In this document: positions 41,128 to 50,004 of the stretch, piece after piece
Numbering within the stretch: position 1 is the stretch's first letter
Layout of the letters: every line of letters starts with the position of its first letter
Origin: Weissella confusa
GTDB taxonomy: Bacteria; Bacillota; Bacilli; Lactobacillales; Lactobacillaceae
Assembly: GCA_041871065.1 (NCBI GenBank)
Contig: CP168942.1
Coordinates: 346,001-410,000 of the forward strand
Reading direction: 5' to 3'
Length of the DNA: 64,000 bases
The notes under the pieces: generated by a model
What the model was told of the DNA's origin: nothing
The model's database searches: none
What the model saw: only the letters and a program-made list of their open reading frames with translations
Made by a program: the position numbers and the translations under genes

Positions 41128-42654
41128 ATGGCTACAAAGCAATTTACAGACATCAATGGCAAACCGTTCAATCGTAATGCGATGGTTGCGGTGCTATTGA
41201 TTGGAACGTTTGCCGGAGCGCTGATGCAGACATCGCTCGGAACAGCCATTCCAACGCTGATGCGTGATTTCGATATTACGTTAGCGACCGCACAACAGGC
41301 AACGACTTGGTTTATGTTGGCGAATGGGATTATGATGCCGGTTTCGGCATTCTTATCAACCCGTATACCGACGAAAGTGTTGTACATCACAGCGTATTTG
41401 CTGTTATTTATCGGTATGACCATCACGTCGCTGACACCAGCCGACCATGATATGTGGTGGATGTTCCTAGCTGGCCGAATCATTGCCGCGATTGCGGTTG
41501 GTATTTCGATGCCACTAATGCAGGTTGTTATGGTGAATATTTTCCCAGCCGAGGCACGTGGGACAGCCATGGGGTTGAACGGAATCGTCATCGGATTAGC
41601 GCCGGCGATTGGGCCAACGTCATCTGGCTGGTTGCTACAAAAGCACGGGACAGTAATGGGTTTGAACTTGAACGGCTCGTGGCGTTTGATTTTCCATTTG
41701 CCAATGGCTGTGCTAGCGCTAGTCATCATTGCCGCGCCGTTCTTTATTAAAAACGTCATTAAGAATGAACGCATGAAACTTGATTTACCATCACTGGTCA
41801 TTTCAACGGTTGGGTTCGGCTCATTCTTGTGGGCGTTTACCAACGTTGCAACCGATGGCTGGGGCAACGTGAAAACGGTTATTGCACCAATGATTATAGG
41901 TGCCTTAATTATTGTGCTATTCGTGCTACGTCAGTTACGTTTGGATGAGCCGTTTGTGGACGTTCGTGTGTTTAAGAATAGGCAATTCACGTTGACGACC
42001 ATCTGTGTGATGATGTCGATGAGTGCCATGATGGGGGTTGAAATGATGCTTCCAACGTACTTGCAGAACGTGCACTTGTTAACGCCGTTGCAATCAGGAC
42101 TAACATTGATGCCAGGGGCACTGATGATTGGTGTTATGGCAGTGTTGGCAGGACGTGATTATGATCGAATCGGGGCAAAGCGTCTGACAATTACCGGCTT
42201 TACATTTGTGACAATTGGGACGTTACCATTCTTGTTCTTGTCACCAACAACGCCAACACATTTCATCACGACCCTGTACGCAGTGCGTATGTTTGGAATT
42301 GCAACTGCACTAGTACCGTTGACGGCGATGGCGATGGCGGTATTGCCAAAGAACGAAGCGCCACACGCGACCGCGGCAAACAACACAGCCCGTCAGGTAG
42401 CGTCAGCAATCGTGGTGGCCTTGCTGTCATCAGTGACGCAGAACGTCATTGCTAATCACGAGCCAGCCAAACACTTGAAAACGACGAACCCATTACAATA
42501 TGGTGCTGATTATTTGGAGGCCTCAATGAAAGGGTTCCACGTGTCATTTGCAATTGGTTTGAGTTTCGCGATTATTGGGATTATCGTCGCACTGTTCTTG
42601 AAGGGCGGTAAGATTGTGCCAGTAGCAGCAACGAATGAGGAGGATGCAGCATGA
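41128..42654 (+). CDS. MFS drug exporter, DHA2 (EmrB/QacA) family
   Basis: A 508-aa proton antiporter with about 14 membrane segments. Early motifs fit the DHA2 family: LDxT-like region MQTSLGTAIPTLMRDF (30-45), GRIIAAIAVGISMPL near 116-130, and motif C-like GLAPAIGPTSSGWLL near 157-171. Members export cationic or lipophilic drugs and bile salts; the substrate cannot be stated. ATG 41128 lies 5-6 nt after GGGGG, preferred over GTG 41101. It overlaps the next gene by 4 nt. Confidence 0.9.
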   Translation: MATKQFTDINGKPFNRNAMVAVLLIGTFAGALMQTSLGTAIPTLMRDFDITLATAQQATTWFMLANGIMMPVSAFLSTRIPTKVLYITAYLLLFIGMTITSLTPADHDMWWMFLAGRIIAAIAVGISMPLMQVVMVNIFPAEARGTAMGLNGIVIGLAPAIGPTSSGWLLQKHGTVMGLNLNGSWRLIFHLPMAVLALVIIAAPFFIKNVIKNERMKLDLPSLVISTVGFGSFLWAFTNVATDGWGNVKTVIAPMIIGALIIVLFVLRQLRLDEPFVDVRVFKNRQFTLTTICVMMSMSAMMGVEMMLPTYLQNVHLLTPLQSGLTLMPGALMIGVMAVLAGRDYDRIGAKRLTITGFTFVTIGTLPFLFLSPTTPTHFITTLYAVRMFGIATALVPLTAMAMAVLPKNEAPHATAANNTARQVASAIVVALLSSVTQNVIANHEPAKHLKTTNPLQYGADYLEASMKGFHVSFAIGLSFAIIGIIVALFLKGGKIVPVAATNEEDAA

Positions 42655-43391
42655 TTATTCCGATTTTAGCAGTTGTCGCGATTCTAACTTACTTGGCATG
42701 GATTCGGATTGAGCCGCTGGCCTGGCGTATTCCGCTGGGACTGATCAGTGGGACGGTCTTCGTGGCCTTGGTGATGTTATTGTTAGTTAATTTTGATCGT
42801 CATTACGGCATGGAGAAGGTTACTAAGACTGAGACGCAACAGATTTATTCGGCGGTTGGTGATAAGTTGCCAATTGGTATCCTGGTGACGAAGGAGTTGG
42901 GAACGAAGGCTGATAACTATGTGTTGGTCTACGCTGATAAGCCAACTGGCAAGGCGACTGCGCATTTTGTGCCTGATACCAAGCATATGGTTAAAGCAGT
43001 AAAAAAGAGCGCAACTTATCGAGAAGCCAACGTTTCTAAAGCGACCGTTAAAACAACCACCACGCGTTGGGAGTGGCAAAACGAGGCTTTTAAATTTCTA
43101 CTTGGTTTTGGCGGTGAAGGTGGCACAATTGCGAAGCAGAGCTCAGTTGTCACGATTCCGAAGTCGAGCTGGTTGGCGGTAACCGACACGCAAGCTAAGC
43201 GTTTGACAAAGATGCAAGGCGACCAAGATGCGACACAACAACAAGCTTTGCAGCAAGCGGTGGCTGAGCAAGTCATGGCTTATCGTGAAGCAAATCCAAC
43301 GGCGACACCAGCACAGCTAGCCAAAGTTGAACAAAAGGTGACGACTGAAACAACGCTGGCAGCGGTCAAAAAGATGTTGGCTGAAAACTAA
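42651..43391 (+). CDS. DUF4811-type membrane protein, partner of the MFS exporter
   Basis: A 246-aa protein with two N-terminal membrane helices (about 2-16 and 26-47), then an extracytoplasmic domain of about 150 residues and a Gln-rich helical tail. Its ATG overlaps the exporter's TGA (ATGA), so translation is coupled. Genes of the DUF4811 family commonly follow DHA2 exporters in Lactobacillales, which suggests an accessory subunit; this is inference from gene order. Confidence 0.8.
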   Translation: MIIPILAVVAILTYLAWIRIEPLAWRIPLGLISGTVFVALVMLLLVNFDRHYGMEKVTKTETQQIYSAVGDKLPIGILVTKELGTKADNYVLVYADKPTGKATAHFVPDTKHMVKAVKKSATYREANVSKATVKTTTTRWEWQNEAFKFLLGFGGEGGTIAKQSSVVTIPKSSWLAVTDTQAKRLTKMQGDQDATQQQALQQAVAEQVMAYREANPTATPAQLAKVEQKVTTETTLAAVKKMLAEN

Positions 43392-43463
43392 TGCCCTTTT
43401 TCTGACCACCTTGGCGAAGTGGTCGTATCATATTGCGTATGAAGTTGAAAAGAGGTCTGAACG

Positions 43464-44306
43464 ATGTCATTTTTACACGAAACATACACACTAAATAACG
43501 GCATGTTGATGCCAAAGATTGGCTTGGGAACTTGGCAACAAACCAAGCAACAAGCACACGATTCAGTTGCGGCTGCTTTGGCGGCTGGCTACTTGTATGT
43601 TGATACGGCGCAGATGTATCAAAACGAAGATGCGGTGGGGGCTGCGATTGCAGAATCTGGCATTGATCGCGACACGTTGACGATTTCAACTAAGATTGAC
43701 GCCAGCATTAAGGATTACCGCCATGCGGCTGAGTCAATCGATGCCTCTTTGGCGGCATTGAACATGGACTACATTGATTTGTTGTTGATTCACGCACCAC
43801 GTCCTTGGAATCAAATGGAAGTGCCAAACGTGCGTCCAAGTCGTGGTAATAACTACTACGAGGAAAACTTGGCGGTTTGGCAAGCGATGGAAGAAGCAGT
43901 CCAAGCTGGTAAGGTAAAGAGTATTGGCGTGTCTAACTTCAACAACGAAGATGTGAAAAACATTTTGGATAATGGTTCAATTACACCGGCGGTTAACCAA
44001 ATTATTTATCACATTGGGATGACGCAAGACGTGAACCAACCGTTTGATGAAGCGAATGGGTTGCTAGTTGAAGCATACAGCCCAATTGGGACGGGCCGTC
44101 TGTTGCGCATGCCAGAGTTGCAAGAAATTGCCGCACACTACGATCGCTCGGTTGCGCAATTGGCTATCCGTTATGCTTTGGCTAAGGGCACATTGCCACT
44201 ACCAAAGGCTAACCACCCAGAATATGTTGCGCAAAACGCGGATGTTGATTTTGAAATCAGTCCAGCTGATATGCAACTACTGGATGCAATTAAGATGCCA
44301 TACTAA
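43464..44306 (+). CDS. Aldo/keto reductase
   Basis: A 280-aa NADPH-dependent carbonyl reductase of the AKR5-like type. The tetrad is visible: Asp47 in YVDTAQMYQNE, Tyr52, Lys near 77 in ISTKID, and His near 110 in LLLIHAP. VKSIGVSNF near 150 and the C-terminal cofactor region PLPKANHPEYVAQN near 249 are also typical. AGAGGT lies about 8 nt before the start. The substrate is unknown. Confidence 0.93.
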   Translation: MSFLHETYTLNNGMLMPKIGLGTWQQTKQQAHDSVAAALAAGYLYVDTAQMYQNEDAVGAAIAESGIDRDTLTISTKIDASIKDYRHAAESIDASLAALNMDYIDLLLIHAPRPWNQMEVPNVRPSRGNNYYEENLAVWQAMEEAVQAGKVKSIGVSNFNNEDVKNILDNGSITPAVNQIIYHIGMTQDVNQPFDEANGLLVEAYSPIGTGRLLRMPELQEIAAHYDRSVAQLAIRYALAKGTLPLPKANHPEYVAQNADVDFEISPADMQLLDAIKMPY

Positions 44307-44316
44307 CAACAAACGA

Positions 44317-44357
44317 AAAACGCTCTTACCGCAACGAAGTGGTAAGAGCGTTTTGTA
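44317..44357. terminator. Bidirectional terminator between the AKR and DUF4352-like genes
   Basis: A 14-bp perfect stem (44317-44330 with 44341-44354) with A and T runs at the flanks. Confidence 0.88.
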
Positions 44358-45089
44358 TTACTGAACAGTTGAAACATTGAATGTGACTGGATAATCATTT
44401 GTGCCTTGCGCGAGTGTAATACGGGCTGCTGTAAACTGCATCTGTTGATAGTCGAAGTCATTCGAGTCAGTCAGCACAATGAAATTACCAGACTTTGAAT
44501 CACCGGGTTCAAGGATTCCAGTATTAAATTGGTCGTACATGTAGTGACCGACACGCATGTCAGAATGCGTAAAGGTTTGGCCGTTCCCATCAACTAGCGT
44601 CCAACCAGCAACGTTGGTGTTCAATAAATTGATGGCTTGGTTGGTGTTATTGGTGATGGTAACGCGGAGTGTGACACGATAAAATTCGTATGGCAATGAC
44701 ACGTCAGCCTTCACAAATTCCTTTTCGGCTGGTGAGAAAAGTGATTCTAGATTAGTCGTATCCAAAATGTTGATATGTGAAATAGAGAATTGCAGGCCGT
44801 TAGCCGTGGTGTTCATGCCAATATCTTTATCCATAAACGTTGATTGATAGTCTTGATGATTATTAGCGGGTGCGCGTGAGTAATCGATGGCCGATGAACT
44901 CGATGCACTTGCGGCACTCGAGCTGCTAGAAGTAGTCGAAGATTGTGCGGTCAAAGGTGCAGAAGTGTCATTAAAATCGTGAACGGTATATCTGGTTGCT
45001 TTTGGTCCGTAAATAGCGATAACATAGAAGCCAAGCAATAATCCGCTGAAAATCACGAGTATTAAGATTTGGCGGGTTAATTTGGTCAT
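44358..45089 (-). CDS. Membrane-anchored DUF4352-like extracellular protein
   Basis: A 243-aa protein: an N-terminal membrane anchor (about 7-27), a Ser/Ala low-complexity linker (about 45-70), then an immunoglobulin-like beta domain in which VTLRVTITNNTNQAINL (about 140-156) and GDSKSGNFIVL mark the DUF4352/MPT63-like fold. No lipobox Cys is seen. AGGAG lies about 7 nt before the start on the minus strand. Function is unknown; such domains are common surface modules. Confidence 0.75.
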   Translation of the reverse strand: MTKLTRQILILVIFSGLLLGFYVIAIYGPKATRYTVHDFNDTSAPLTAQSSTTSSSSSAASASSSSAIDYSRAPANNHQDYQSTFMDKDIGMNTTANGLQFSISHINILDTTNLESLFSPAEKEFVKADVSLPYEFYRVTLRVTITNNTNQAINLLNTNVAGWTLVDGNGQTFTHSDMRVGHYMYDQFNTGILEPGDSKSGNFIVLTDSNDFDYQQMQFTAARITLAQGTNDYPVTFNVSTVQ

Positions 45090-45176
45090 GGTTCGGCTCC
45101 TGTTTTTTTAACAGTATACACCTAGTATAAAAGGGGCGACTAGTGACTGCCGTAGAAAACGAGGGAAGCAGAGTAG

Positions 45177-45959
45177 ATGTTGTTAAATCTGAGAACGCTA
45201 ACGGCGGTTGAATTACGTCGCAATAAATTAATTGCCGTCTTTTTGATGGGGGCCCTTGGCCTGGAGCTGACGACGGTTGCACCGCGCGCCAGTGTCGTGA
45301 TTTTGATTGGTGCCGTCGTGTCCGGCGTTTTGCCGAATGATAAGGTGGCGGTGCTGTGGCTAATGCCAGCGACATTGTTGGTTGGTGTGCTGTTTCTAAC
45401 GCAACCAACTTGGCTGGTGAAAGGTATTTTTGCCGGCGTTGTGTTACTTGTTCGGTTTGGGTTATTGCAAGACAAACCGATTACGCAAGGGGCGACGTTG
45501 CCAACTAAATATACGTATGATCTGACTGGATTATCACGCAAAGATAAGCAAGCTTTTCAAAAGGCGTTCGCTGTCGGTTATGAGGATATCCAAGCTATCA
45601 ATGTGGCAGTTAAGGACGACGCGCAGTTGCAAACAATTGCGGATCAATACCAATTCGAATTGTTCACGGATAACATTATGGCAACATTAGCTGAGAAACC
45701 GGAACGTCTTGTGTTGGCGGATGAGTTCCTTTATAACCACGTACCAAACACGTTGAAAATCGTCCGTATGTACATGACTGTGCAAAAGCAGACATCAGTA
45801 TCACAAGTCGCTGATGAACAACTCGTTCAAGCGCAAAATACATTGGTTGCGTTGTTTAAAGAAATAAAAGTGGATTACCACGTCCTGACGCAAGTCGATT
45901 CGCAAGCGCTATCAGAGCAAATTGCGATTGCGCAGCAAACGATGTACAACCGAAATTAA
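45177..45959 (+). CDS. XpaC-like membrane protein (halogen hydrolysis family)
   Basis: A 260-aa protein with three to four N-terminal membrane segments (about 17-90) and a helical C-terminal domain. The part from LTGLSRKDKQAFQKAF to FLYNHVPNTLKIVRMY matches the layout of XpaC/PF10112 proteins (historically 5-bromo-4-chloroindolyl phosphate hydrolysis). XpaC genes usually precede telA, a toxic-anion-resistance gene, but here the next gene is a protease and no telA is present. The start follows GAGGGA by about 10 nt. The family call is moderate. Confidence 0.6.
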   Translation: MLLNLRTLTAVELRRNKLIAVFLMGALGLELTTVAPRASVVILIGAVVSGVLPNDKVAVLWLMPATLLVGVLFLTQPTWLVKGIFAGVVLLVRFGLLQDKPITQGATLPTKYTYDLTGLSRKDKQAFQKAFAVGYEDIQAINVAVKDDAQLQTIADQYQFELFTDNIMATLAEKPERLVLADEFLYNHVPNTLKIVRMYMTVQKQTSVSQVADEQLVQAQNTLVALFKEIKVDYHVLTQVDSQALSEQIAIAQQTMYNRN

Positions 45960-45970
45960 ATAATAATCGT

Positions 45971-45996
45971 GAGCTGGTTTTCCAGCTCTTTTTTTA
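45971..45996 (+). terminator. Terminator of the XpaC-like gene
   Basis: A 7-bp stem GAGCTGG/CCAGCTC (45971-45977 with 45982-45988) and T7. Confidence 0.82.
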
Positions 45997-46048
45997 CGCA
46001 AAAATTCAAATTAACCCAGTATGATAGAGGCAAAGGGGGGTGACGGAT

Positions 46049-46810
46049 TTGGATGAAAAAGACAAAGAGCTGGATCAATTGATTTATGATACGTACGGCA
46101 TTATTGAGTCGGAACCAGATGAAACCAAGCCGACACCTCGTAAACCGCGCCACCGTCGCCGGCTTATCTACACGAGCATTATTTTGCTGCTGGTGTTCGG
46201 ATCGGTTGGGAGTAGCTTTGAACCGATTATGAGTGCGATTAACTACAGCTCGCAGCGACGCCAATTGAATAATTTAACGATTAAACAGGCCGAGACGGGT
46301 AATGAAAAGTTGCTTCGAAATGGTGGTTTCGGTCCGACAAGTGATTCACTAGGGATGTACACTGGTAAAAACGGTGAGCTAACCGTTGCAATTGTGCAAT
46401 CAGATTTTCAAACGACAACGCCGAATGTGCAACGTGCACTTAAAGGCGCGATTAAATTTTGGCGGGTGAAATCACAGGGCAAAATTAATATCAAAGAAGT
46501 TCAGCAGCGCCAGAGTCCAGATTTACTCGTACGAGCCGGTGCGATGGGGGATGAAGGGACTGACGCGGGAACGCACGCGTTGGCTTGGATGAATCCATCA
46601 ACTGGTGAGCTACGTGTTTCAGGCGATGTGTTGTCATTGTCGAATCAAAACACGTTGACGAAAACGCTGGCTCATGAACTTGGACATGCCCTGGGGTTAG
46701 GTCATACGACTGATGGCCACAATATCATGAGTGCGATGCTTTCGCCAAAAGCAGATGAGGTTTCAACGAACCAACTGACGCACATTGAGACGTTCCAATC
46801 TGAACGTTGA
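46049..46810 (+). CDS. Matrixin-type zinc metalloprotease, membrane anchored
   Basis: A protein of about 253 aa. A charged cytoplasmic N-terminus with an Arg-rich cluster leads into one membrane helix (about 38-55); the rest faces outward. The metzincin zinc site HELGHALGLGH (His209, Glu210, His213, His219) is complete and is followed by a Met-turn (NIMSAM). TTG 46049 is taken as start because the AAAGGGGGG site directly abuts the alternative GTG 46040; either is possible. The target protein is unknown; peptide processing or wall-protein shedding are possibilities. Confidence 0.85.
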   Translation: MDEKDKELDQLIYDTYGIIESEPDETKPTPRKPRHRRRLIYTSIILLLVFGSVGSSFEPIMSAINYSSQRRQLNNLTIKQAETGNEKLLRNGGFGPTSDSLGMYTGKNGELTVAIVQSDFQTTTPNVQRALKGAIKFWRVKSQGKINIKEVQQRQSPDLLVRAGAMGDEGTDAGTHALAWMNPSTGELRVSGDVLSLSNQNTLTKTLAHELGHALGLGHTTDGHNIMSAMLSPKADEVSTNQLTHIETFQSER

Positions 46811-46873
46811 ACCAAGGTGAAAACAGTACATCATGCTAGAATTAACTTATCAATATGAATGAGGTGATAGGTC

Positions 46874-47305
46874 ATGGATGAAGCATTGGCAAATGATGTG
46901 CAACGATTTGTTTTGGCACAAGAAAACGCAAACAGCTTTCAAACGGCGGTTGATGAATTGACGGCTGGTAAGAAGGATTCACACTGGATGTGGTGGGTAT
47001 TCCCCCAGTTGCGTTCACTAGGTTCAAGTGAACGTGCGGTTTATTATGGTGTGGCAGATGCAGATGAGGCTCGTGCTTATTTGGCAAACGAGACACTAGC
47101 TGAGCGTTTGTTGCATGTCACGAAGATTGTTTTGGATTTGAAGGCAGCCAACATTGTTGATGTCTTTGGGGATGTTGATACGCGCAAGTTGCAAGCATCA
47201 TGGACGCTGTTTGAAGCAGTCGCAGATAACAAAGTACCATTTGCAGAAGGACTAGATTTCTACTTTAACGGGGAACGTCATTCAGCAACATTGGCCGAAT
47301 TGTAA
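46874..47305 (+). CDS. DUF1810 family protein
   Basis: A 143-aa cytosolic protein. The signature LQRF-type opening (DVQRFVLAQEN), then AVDELTAGKKDSHWMWWVFPQLRSLGSSERAVYYGV, and EARAYLANETLAERLL match DUF1810 closely. The family is widespread and of unknown function. GAGGTG lies about 10 nt before the start. Confidence 0.9.
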   Translation: MDEALANDVQRFVLAQENANSFQTAVDELTAGKKDSHWMWWVFPQLRSLGSSERAVYYGVADADEARAYLANETLAERLLHVTKIVLDLKAANIVDVFGDVDTRKLQASWTLFEAVADNKVPFAEGLDFYFNGERHSATLAEL

Positions 47306-47313
47306 TCAATGAT

Positions 47314-47343
47314 GGGCACTCGGAAATTCGAGTGCCTTTTTTG
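47314..47343 (+). terminator. Terminator of the DUF1810 gene
   Basis: An 8-9 bp stem (47315-47322 with 47329-47336) and a T run. Confidence 0.8.
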
Positions 47344-47404
47344 TACCCACGCGAATTCAAAGTGTTAACATTTAGGTGTTGAAAAGAAACGAGGCTTATT
47401 AGTG

Positions 47405-47761
47405 ATGAATCAAACAGTATTAAAAGCAGTAGAACGTGTCACTTGGAACACAGAACACCACTTCTTGCATATTAAGAATCAACACGAGTTCAAGCGCCAA
47501 CTAGCGGTGCAATTCGAAATGGGGTATTCGGATGCCCGTTTCATTCAATTCTTCTTGGAAACGCAAGAAAGCGATGATGACATCTGGCAAACGTTTACAG
47601 ATGCCTTTGAAAAGGTGACGGCGTTTGAGTACGCGTTTATCGCAGGTGGTTTGGAAGGCTTCAATGAGCAATTTGGGGATCAAATGGCTGCTTATGATGA
47701 AGCGCACCAAGAGTTACTAAGTATTTTGGAACAGGTAAAGTTGTTAGCAACAACGTTTTAG
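47405..47761 (+). CDS. Hypothetical protein, first gene of a pair
   Basis: A 118-aa acidic, helical cytosolic protein with no recognisable motif. ATG 47405 or the GTG just before it at 47402 could start; GAGG at 47391-47394 serves both. It ends 13 nt before the next gene, so the two are probably co-transcribed. Confidence 0.65.
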   Translation: MNQTVLKAVERVTWNTEHHFLHIKNQHEFKRQLAVQFEMGYSDARFIQFFLETQESDDDIWQTFTDAFEKVTAFEYAFIAGGLEGFNEQFGDQMAAYDEAHQELLSILEQVKLLATTF

Positions 47762-47774
47762 GGGGCAATCACAA

Positions 47775-48179
47775 ATGTTTGATTACAAGGCATATTTCAA
47801 GGAACGCACGATGCGTGATTACACAGTTGCCATGGTTTTGCGCATGATGGCGGACAATGGCTACATGGGACAACATGCCGTTGATGTGTTGTCTGAGACC
47901 AATGCAGAGATTACGTCAGAACCATTCCCAGGCGAGGCAGGACTACGTCAATTGTACGTTCACATCGATGGACAACAATTTGTCGTTCGATTTAAGGTGA
48001 ACCTAGAGACCGGTGACACGACAGTTCGTGACGCTTGGCGTAATGATGAGCAAACCCATGTTGATGAGTTGAACTTCATCGACTATTGGTACCCAACTTA
48101 CTTCCCTGATGGTCAGGTAGCTGATCGTGTAAAGGATTGGTATGCAGTTGCGGATGCTAAGCTACAATTTAAGGCGTAA
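47775..48179 (+). CDS. Hypothetical protein, second gene of a pair
   Basis: A 134-aa soluble protein rich in aromatic residues. The middle region (LRQLYVHIDGQQFVVRFKV) suggests a beta-sheet domain; the end (IDYWYPTYFPDGQ) is aromatic. GGGGG lies about 7-8 nt before the start. I recognise no family. Confidence 0.65.
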   Translation: MFDYKAYFKERTMRDYTVAMVLRMMADNGYMGQHAVDVLSETNAEITSEPFPGEAGLRQLYVHIDGQQFVVRFKVNLETGDTTVRDAWRNDEQTHVDELNFIDYWYPTYFPDGQVADRVKDWYAVADAKLQFKA

Positions 48180-48188
48180 CGAGTAATG

Positions 48189-48220
48189 AGACCTGTAAAA
48201 TTTGTACAGGTCTTTTTTGT
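48189..48220 (+). terminator. Terminator of the hypothetical gene pair
   Basis: A 9-bp perfect stem (48189-48197 with 48205-48213) and T6. Confidence 0.85.
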
Positions 48221-48489
48221 GTCAAAAATTATCAATCCGTGGGACGTTACGTTTCTGCTTCGTCCAAAATGATGGACAAGGCACATAAAGCCCATAAAAA
48301 GGACACGAATAAAACAATGAATGCGATTTCAAGGACATAGCTTATTCAAACAATCGCCTAAAATTAGAAGATTATATAGGGTAGACTGTAAATAACTTGG
48401 AACGACATTGTGAACTGTGGTGGCTCATGAAAAGTTTTTTCAGGGTATTGGACGGAGAAAGGGCACTTTCTTTTTAGAGGAGTAAAACG
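48221..48489. other. Gene-free stretch before the secreted protein gene
   Basis: This AT-rich stretch of about 270 bp has no credible ORF. The only structure I see is a small hairpin at 48462-48475 (AGAAAG...CTTTCT) followed by a short T run, just before the AGAGGAG ribosome site of the next gene; it could act as a weak attenuator. No clear promoter pair was found. Confidence 0.4.
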
Positions 48490-48972
48490 ATGAAAAAACG
48501 ATCAGCAATTTTATGTTTTGTCACCTTTATGGCAATGAACGTGGCAACGTTGGGAGCAGCAAGCGCAGATGCTGTACGCCCAGTTGTAGCCCAATCATCT
48601 TTGATTGAGAAATTCGACGAGATGATTCAAGGTGTTAAAGACAAGTTTAGTGGGCACACAGAATCTGACTATAATGAACCAATTATTGAATCACCCGATG
48701 GCGAAACGAAGCCTACGCAGGTGACAGATATTTCGGTTTCGGAAAATGCAAAGTCAGAGCCCGTGATTGTCGGAGCAGTTGATACACCAGACTTGGAAAA
48801 TCGCCGTTGGGCCCGTGATGTGAACGCTGGCCGTACGGAAGAAGGTGTTTGGCCAGTTCGCATGGCTAAGAACCATCCAATTGTCTTTTTGCTAACGATG
48901 TTAGTCATCGGTAACGCGTCAGCTGTCTTTGTTTATCGCGTTAAGCGCCGCCCAGTTACATCAGAAATCTAA
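48490..48972 (+). CDS. Small secreted, C-terminally anchored surface protein
   Basis: A 160-aa protein with a classical signal peptide (MKKRSAILCF start, cleavage near ASA-DA at about 27), an acidic Ser/Thr/Glu-rich middle, and a C-terminal membrane helix (about 130-150) with a basic tail (YRVKRRP). No LPXTG motif. The architecture, outside domain plus C-terminal membrane helix and basic tail, is the same in outline as that of the large repeat protein at 15849. Function is unknown. AGAGGAG lies 7-8 nt before the start. Confidence 0.7.
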   Translation: MKKRSAILCFVTFMAMNVATLGAASADAVRPVVAQSSLIEKFDEMIQGVKDKFSGHTESDYNEPIIESPDGETKPTQVTDISVSENAKSEPVIVGAVDTPDLENRRWARDVNAGRTEEGVWPVRMAKNHPIVFLLTMLVIGNASAVFVYRVKRRPVTSEI

Positions 48973-48973
48973 A

Positions 48974-49012
48974 AAAACGCCCTCGCACTAAATTTGTGCG
49001 AGGGCGTTTTGC
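48974..49012. terminator. Bidirectional terminator between convergent genes
   Basis: A 15-bp perfect stem (48974-48988 with 48996-49010) with A and T runs. Confidence 0.9.
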
Positions 49013-49854
49013 TATTTTTGCTGTAGGAAAATAACCAACACAGTGATTGCTTGTAGTAGGGAGAAAATGCCCATACGGTACTTAGGCTTCAAGTCGAGAT
49101 TAATTAGAACCATCCATGTGAAGACGATAATGATAATTGCTAGTAAGGTCCATAAGTTCCATGGCAACGTTAAGACATCCAGCAAAAGAATGATACCGAA
49201 GGCCAAAGATGTGGCACGCTTGTTGCGCCCGGTTGGTACGAAAATGCTACTCATGTAGTACAGGTAACTGAATAGCAATGGCAACAAACTTAGAATAAAT
49301 GGTAGTGTCAGATAAGTGTTTTGTTGATAGAAAATGACGACCGGCATGGCTAATGTGGCGATGCCAGAATACATAATTAAACCAAGAATGTTTTGTAGGT
49401 TTAACCACTTAACATTGATCAACAGTAACGCTAGAGGCAACAAACCTAACAAGATGATTTGTTGAATCGTGACTTGTTTATATAGGAAGTACAAGAAGAC
49501 AATTGGAATCAAGATAACTGCGAAGTTTAACCAGCGTGAGAAACCGCGGTTAAAGGTTAAGAAAATCGCCAACGCCAAGATAAGACTGTAGGTCATCAAA
49601 AGTGGGTTGTGTTGCCATTGACCACTCGTCAAATTTTTTGAATAAATGAGTGGATAAACCCACCAAATTGCTAGTTGTGACACAACAGCAAACAAAATCG
49701 AGAACCACTGAATTTGTTGCCACTGTGGTCGGTTGTCGATGTGTTGTTGTCGACGCTGTGGGCCGCGGTGAAGTGGTTCGGTTGATGAAACCGTGGCTTG
49801 TGGTCCATCTAATTGGTTGAGTCGATTTAAGCTGGCTTGATAATCGTCATTCAT
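49012..49854 (-). CDS. Hypothetical polytopic membrane protein
   Basis: A 280-aa protein with a cytoplasmic, Gln/Arg-rich N-terminus of about 45 residues and about eight to nine membrane segments filling the rest. There are no conserved polar motifs in the helices that would point to a transporter or enzyme family. The start on the minus strand has GGAGG about 6 nt upstream (near 49860). It shares a terminator with the convergent secreted-protein gene. Confidence 0.65.
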   Translation of the reverse strand: MNDDYQASLNRLNQLDGPQATVSSTEPLHRGPQRRQQHIDNRPQWQQIQWFSILFAVVSQLAIWWVYPLIYSKNLTSGQWQHNPLLMTYSLILALAIFLTFNRGFSRWLNFAVILIPIVFLYFLYKQVTIQQIILLGLLPLALLLINVKWLNLQNILGLIMYSGIATLAMPVVIFYQQNTYLTLPFILSLLPLLFSYLYYMSSIFVPTGRNKRATSLAFGIILLLDVLTLPWNLWTLLAIIIIVFTWMVLINLDLKPKYRMGIFSLLQAITVLVIFLQQK

Positions 49855-50004
49855 GAACGGCCTCCTTTTTAATGATATTTTTCATCTAAATGTAATTAAC
49901 TAAACTAACCTTATAATTGTAGCAAATTCGGCGCAGTCTCGGACAGTTTGTTATAATGACTTTTAGGTAAAAGAGTGAATTAATTGTGAAAGGGAAGCAG
50001 AACA

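Noticed and set aside
41034..41867. A 277-codon minus-strand frame overlapping the MFS exporter
   Set aside because: It is antisense to a clear 14-helix transporter with strong start signals; the translated product has no domain.
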